From Litoditis marina (Eukaryota > Nematoda > Chromadorea > Rhabditida > Rhabditidae), in contig OZ038438.1 in assembly GCA_964036275.1 (NCBI GenBank), forward strand, positions 14,553,720-14,617,719: 64,000 nucleotides of DNA. Direction: 5' to 3'. The notes beneath the pieces were generated by a model, which was not told the DNA's origin, did not search any database, and worked only from the letters and a program-made list of their open reading frames with translations. Made by a program: the position numbers and the translations under genes. The number at the start of each line of letters is the position of its first letter. Positions within the stretch are counted from its first letter, which is position 1. Positions 59,201-64,000 of the stretch are shown one piece after another.

Positions 59201-61189
59201 ATTGAACCAGTTTTCAAGTTTATAAAATAAGTATATGAAACTTGTGAAAAACTCTGAGAACAACTCACCTTATCATCAGTTGATCCTCTGCCGAACAATT
59301 TGCCATCGATTTCCACCAGTTCAAAGGGATCTGTGTTCCAGCCATCCTGATAAATACTTTACTTATTGACAGAACCCAACTAGTTCAATTCAAAAACAAA
59401 TTTCACCTAATAACTTCACCAAAATACATTTGTTATGATAGCTACGAACTTCAGAGAAAGTTGAAAAAGCCAAGAAAACTGAAATGTCTGTTGACACAGT
59501 GGCCGTCTTTACGAAACTCAGTTCGCCTTTTGTGCTCTAGACTCACAAGAACAGGTTTTACTAAGTAAACTTTAACGTAACTATAGCACAGTGATTGGGC
59601 ACAAGTAATTAGGCTGGGGCTAAATATCTGAAACTATGTGAATACCTCTTTGGCAGCCGGCTGCACATCCAAGTGACCATATACGAGAAGAGTCTTCTTT
59701 TTGGGGTCCTGACCTTTAAATAAAAACATCAATATCCCAGACCAGTGAGGTGTGACTACAATATTAAAGTGAGCCCATGTCTCAATTCAAACACGCGAAA
59801 AGTGATGTGTAAAAAAAATTATGCATGTCTTGCTGACACTGACAAAAAGAGAAACCCTTTTTTTAAATTTTCCGACTATTCGGATGATAAAAACTATAAC
59901 ATCGAGAAAGGCACGAGATTAAATAGAAATACACACCGAGAACTCCGAAGACGATAGGTGGCAAGTCCAATTTGGATCCGTCATGTAGAGTTTGAGTGCC
60001 TGGGTACACCAACTCAGTCTTTGCTCCGATGTTCTCCAGTGCCTGCAAAACATCACATAAATACAGCAGAACTAAGCGGTCAGTGTGGACGAATGTTAAA
60101 CCTAGTATACACTCGAAATGCACCCTAACCTAGTGAGCTATACTAATGAGAAATGGTTATTATCAAGAAATAAACCTTATCATCATCATCATCATCATCA
60201 TCACGTATTTTGAGAGACCTCACGAAGTTGAAAACATAACACCAAATAGGTTGAACACAATTACACTTCTCTACAAAACAGCTCATAATGATTGTTTTCA
60301 TGTTTATGTTCTGACCAAAGTGCGAATATCATGGAAGAGGTTCGTTTTGTAGCTATACCGATTCCAATTGTCGTGTTCAGTTATGTTGTCTGTGAAGGTG
60401 AGAACTCACTTTTTGTCCCCACAAACTCATTTTCACACATTCGGGACGTCGTTCAGGCTCGCTGGATACTGAGGCGATGGCCACGGCTTCGCGCAGACTA
60501 GCCACAAACTCGTCCTGACGAGCATCAATTGCGCTAAAGACCAGTAATGAGAACTGGGCTAGACATAAAAATATCAATTCTAATACAATCCAACATGTTA
60601 AGAATATTCAGGTGTAACCCTCAATAACATCAGAATCCAGAAAGAGGAGAAACTGTTCGATAAAGTCCATTATAAGAAGTTACAGTACAAGACAATCCAA
60701 AAACGGTATATGTAGAATACAACCAAAATATATCTCAGTTGTGAAAATGTGTAGCTATTACATTCTCAGGGATATTTTATCGTTCTGTTGCATTTAAATG
60801 TTGACGTTTTGAGCGTATAATTCAACTTGATGATATATTTGCTGATGGCTGACAAGTGTATGACTCCAATCTGGTAACCACAGCAAAAAAGGTGTGTATT
60901 TAAACACAGAACACAATATTGGCATATTTTGGGCGAATTCCAACTGGCAGTTTCGCGCTCAACTGGCAGTTTTGCGCTCTGTCAGCTGATTACAAAAAAG
61001 TTAGCTCTCCTCAAGCTCGGCTCGATGCGATCAAGGTACGATTTATAAGCTAGCACTGAAACCGAATACGATTACAAATGTCCTTGTTCTCAATTTTACA
61101 ATTATTATATCAAACGCTACACATATCATCAAAGTCTGAAAGAAAACTCACTCGAAGATCTTGGTAAATGTTTCGTCTGATGTCGGCAT
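56286..61189 (-). CDS. CNDP2: Cytosolic non-specific dipeptidase (M20 family, CNDP2-like)
   Basis: Metal-dependent (Mn/Zn) enzyme cleaving dipeptides such as Cys-Gly in the cytosol; C. elegans pes-9 is the apparent relative. Exons in order of translation: 61189-61152, 60533-60410, 60042-59937, 59713-59646, 59346-59269, 59195-59121, 58985-58917, 58741-58656, 58313-58239, 57948-57793, 57684-57543, 57429-57311, 57141-57056, 56917-56853, 56700-56602, 56333-56286; 477 aa against 475 in human. Metal and catalytic residues are all present: YGHLDVQPA (H103), GRGSTDDKG (D136), MEESGSEG (E170 base, E171), ISDN (D199) and [10 protein letters not shown] (H449). H103 to H449 is 346 residues, the same spacing as H99-H445 in human CNDP2. 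Poly(A) signal at 56224-56229. Confidence 0.96.
58066..58176. repeat. Diverged partial copy of the ATG2 intron-34 arm
   Basis: Shares GACGGTCAGTAAGT, TTTCATTTTCTCA, GGGTTCAAC, CCTCTGAGAAAA and ACTGAGCACATT, in the same order, with 40858-41120, but lacks about 35 bp before the end. It lies in the dipeptidase intron between 57948 and 58239. This shows the arm belongs to a dispersed repeat family. Confidence 0.65.
60178..60204. repeat. (ATC)n microsatellite
   Basis: About eight ATC units in a dipeptidase intron. A similar short (TTA)n run lies in ATG2 intron 40 at about 42866-42890. Confidence 0.85.
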
Positions 61190-63768
61190 ATTCGAACCTG
61201 TAAATATTTTTTTAAATAAGCGCTAAAACCCCGAATAGCTTTGTAAGATAATAGGACACAGCAACTTATGAATTTTAAGTTCGTTGCAAAGATAAATAAT
61301 GAATGATGAATAATGTCGACAACAGAATTAGAAATCGACTGCAAAAAGTTTGAAATTGCGAAAATTCTTCACTGTTTGTGATTTACACGCGTAAACATAT
61401 CATTTATGACGGCGAAATAAAGACATATGGAAGTAATAAAGTATGAAAAAATGATGAACTAACTGTCATGCATGAGAGGTCTATTAAATCAAGCGAACGA
61501 AGATTAGAAAGATAGGTTTGTTTGGAAAAACAAGCAGTGAGACGGGGATGGCGGATAGAGACGCAGAGAAAGGAGAGAAAACATGCTGCGCGCGCGAGGG
61601 ACAAACAAAACCACTGGCTCGCGGGAAGTTGAATGACCTAACCCATTGATTTTTCAATTCCGCTCTGAATCAGACTTGTCAATGATTCACATGTTATGAT
61701 GATTAATGGATTATGTACATAATCAATTATCGCGGTCATGTCAACATAAACATTGTACGTATGGTATAAACTGTCAAACACTATTTGCTAGATAGATATA
61801 CCACGTAGTTAGTACGAAAGGGGCCTAATACGAGAACAACTTTACGTGGTTCTCAAACATTCAATGATTCGCTATGAATATATGGGCGCGGGTATACCTT
61901 CGAACTTTCCGTTTATTCCTCACACACAAAAGTGTCTGATGGAGTAGACAAGAAAAGCCGAGATGGATAGATGGTTCGTTCCAAAATAATGTGGGTAGAA
62001 TGAACAATTCATTCGAGAACCTTGTGGTGTAAAGAAGTTTATAATCTGCGTAATCTCAACCATGATGAATCGAGAAAGAGAAGAATCGCCAGATACTGTG
62101 CTAAGCTGCTGATGATCCATCTTATGGAATTCAAGAGTATAATCACCCAATGTAAGTATAGTCTTATGGCTGTCAAATATGTAATACTGACATTTACAGT
62201 GGACATTTGCCGCAAAAAACGAGCACATGTGCCGCCCAATCTAGGACGCCAATACGATTTTCATAGATATAACCTGATTGAACTGCGCGAAATAATCGGT
62301 TATGAACAGGTCAAAACACTAGAATTTATTTCAGAAGCAGTTATTCAACAACTGAAGCTGCTTGTTGAAGTTGTATTCTCTCTTTTGTTTTACGTTTCTT
62401 CTCACAATTGCAGTATTGTCTTACTGAACTTTGTGTGTGGAGCAACATTAGCATAGAGTAGGATTGCGCCCCCTAGGCATGATAACTTCTCACGAGCGAC
62501 ACGTGCGGACACCGACTACTCTGGGACATTGGTGAGAAGTTTCCTAGTTTAACTGAAGAGAAACATCATCGAGTTTATGATAAGGTTGGTAGTGTGGAAA
62601 AATGTTTGTGATCTCGAAAGAGTCTATGTCTGACCAACTATGCGCGGAGTGTGACCGTCGGAAGAAAATGTCTGGAAAAGTATAGATAAGACGAGATAAC
62701 TGTGAGAATACGACTGCAAATGAAAGGTGTACTATTAACTGTGGGTGTCAAACTGAGATATTGTCTGACAGGAAACCAACGTCATCACACGATAAGAAGC
62801 GGTTCCCCACTAATCCTTCCATGCATCTGACTATACCAGACCCGGGATCATGAATGTAAACTACTGAATACGAACTCTCGTAATTTTTCCTATTGAGCTT
62901 TGAGACAACGTTGAGATTTACGTATGCCATTCTGTATCGGTGTCAAACAGAACCAGAAATAAGTTGTGAGAAACGGAGTGCTATATCAGAAAATGATATT
63001 GACCAGCACGGCTTGACGAAAAAAAATCACTAAAAGCATACTTGTTACTCAGTTGTTAACTCCGGTTCTGTGAGCTAGCCATAGAAAAGAATTCCGTGCA
63101 CCCGGCAAATGCGAAACTCTGAGAAAAGTGATTTAACCGGCTTGAACGATTCACATCACTCTTCTTGAATGCGGAAAACTTCAAACATAGGGACACGGTA
63201 TTATTACATCCAGCAGATTTCTCAGAGCCTGCTTACTTAAAACACCATATGTGAGTGAGTTTCATACAGGAATAAGAACACTAGTCTGAATGCATTCACT
63301 ACACGATACCCAGTGTTTGTCTTCACCATCTTTACTTTAACATGTAACGGGTGTTTTCAGGGTTCTTGCAAATATTCTCCTTCTCCAATCTTGGTTGTTT
63401 TATTAACACGCGAGAACAGTTTCTACAGTGGATGGTCAATGTAATAAGTCTTTTCGTTTGAGCTTGTTGTTCAGACCTCGTCCCAGAAACGCTACATTAA
63501 TGAACGTGGGCATTTTTCTTGATCGTGGTGATCATTTTATTGTGAATATAATAAAGTGAGTTTAAATTGAAACATGTGTAAACTTCAAGGAGCAGAGAAT
63601 CTGACATATTTTCCACCTATTTGGGCTCCCTGGGCTGACGAAAAAACACATAAAGCATGAAAGGAAACCGAGCTTCATTGATCAAATGTGTCAAGAAAGT
63701 GAAAACATTATGTTCATATTTCGAAAACATGTTTCCATGAGAAGTGTGGCAAAGGTATGGTATCTCAG
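61190..63768. other. Intergenic region upstream of the dipeptidase
   Basis: It should contain the dipeptidase promoter and the 3' UTR of the gene at the right edge (possible AATAAA on the minus strand at 63536-63541). A 144-codon plus-strand frame at 62022-62456 opens at TTG, has no recognisable domain and may be chance. I saw no transposon ends or RNA gene. Confidence 0.5.
61198..61207 (-). other. Putative trans-splice acceptor of the dipeptidase gene
   Basis: On the minus strand AATATTTACAG ends 8 nt before the ATG at 61189. Confidence 0.55.
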
Positions 63769-63970
63769 TTAGCAATAGCAAGTCTTCTTATATTCTTCCA
63801 GAGATTTCAGTTGCACTTTCGGTCGGAGGTTGTAGTTGGAGTAGAGATAAGTGAGAGCGAATCCGGTGAAGCCGGCCATCCACTGGTTCTTTTTCCGGTA
63901 AGAAGAGCCGAACAGTTTGACCATGGCGAACCAGAAGACTGCCTGTACAGCCAGACGATTGAGCCGGACC
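63769..63970 (-). CDS. Last exon of an unrecognised protein gene (partial)
   Basis: A 202-nt exon following a TTTATTTTTCAG acceptor, ending in TAA at 63771-63769. It encodes a 66-residue C-terminus plus a split codon: a basic start (VRLNRLAVQAVFWFAMVKLF), a second moderately hydrophobic stretch (WMAGFTGFALTYLYSNY) and a Lys-rich tail ending KKTCYC. The two hydrophobic stretches suggest membrane segments. Codon usage and the clean acceptor support a real exon. I do not recognise the family; the remainder lies beyond the window. Confidence 0.6.
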
Positions 63971-64000
63971 CTGAAAAATAAATTAGGAGTTTGGTATTCA

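Noticed and set aside
1..64000. Bacterial-type features (operons with ribosome sites, CRISPR, IS elements)
   Set aside because: All genes are intron-containing eukaryotic genes; no such arrays or elements were seen.

Overview
This is nuclear DNA from a nematode, most likely a chromadorean. Four signs support this. A perfect copy of the 22-nt nematode spliced leader SL1 lies at 25636-25657, followed at once by a GT donor. All six genes whose 5' end lies in the window have a 3' splice acceptor 0-23 nt before the start codon, as expected for trans-spliced mRNAs. Introns end in TTTTCAG/TTTGCAG-like acceptors. The nuclear receptor carries the P-box CNGCKT, which is common among supplementary nuclear receptors of worms. 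The DNA is AT-rich, genes are intron-rich, and introns and intergenic regions are full of small inverted-repeat elements.

Layout, plus strand first: (1) 4145-9972, a nuclear hormone receptor (11 exons, about 445 aa). (2) 13426-18604, an ER glycerol-3-phosphate acyltransferase of the GPAT3/4 type (14 exons, 508 aa). (3) 18844-24765, methylthioribose-1-phosphate isomerase MRI1 (11 exons, 373 aa), starting only 239 bp after the acyltransferase stop, so the two could share an operon. (4) 25636-25657, the SL1 sequence. (5) 27434-49670, the lipid-transfer protein ATG2 in 58 exons (2,154 aa), filling a third of the window. Minus strand: (6) 54379-50338, an acyl-CoA thioesterase/BAAT-family hydrolase (11 exons, 429 aa). 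(7) 61189-56286, a CNDP2-type metallo-dipeptidase (16 exons, 477 aa). (8) 63970-63769, the last exon of an unrecognised gene running off the right edge. ATG2 and the thioesterase converge.

I built every gene model by hand from exon phase, splice sites and remembered family sequences. All six complete models close in frame. One needs a non-canonical acceptor (acyltransferase exon 7, CG instead of AG at 15912-15913). One has an ambiguous donor (receptor exon 6). The genes are not one pathway: GPAT, ATG2 and the thioesterase touch lipid handling, MRI1 belongs to methionine salvage and CNDP2 to peptide turnover.

The rest is mostly mobile or repetitive DNA. There are two hAT-like MITEs (838-1316 and 28398-29014) with intact 8-bp target duplications, and a Mutator-like hairpin element (19211-19493) with a 10-bp target duplication. 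A perfect 263-bp inverted duplication lies in ATG2 intron 34. Other elements include further MITE-like inverted repeats, a dispersed family of 55-90 bp hairpins, G/C-run blocks and microsatellites. No rRNA, canonical tRNA, CRISPR or prokaryotic feature was seen.
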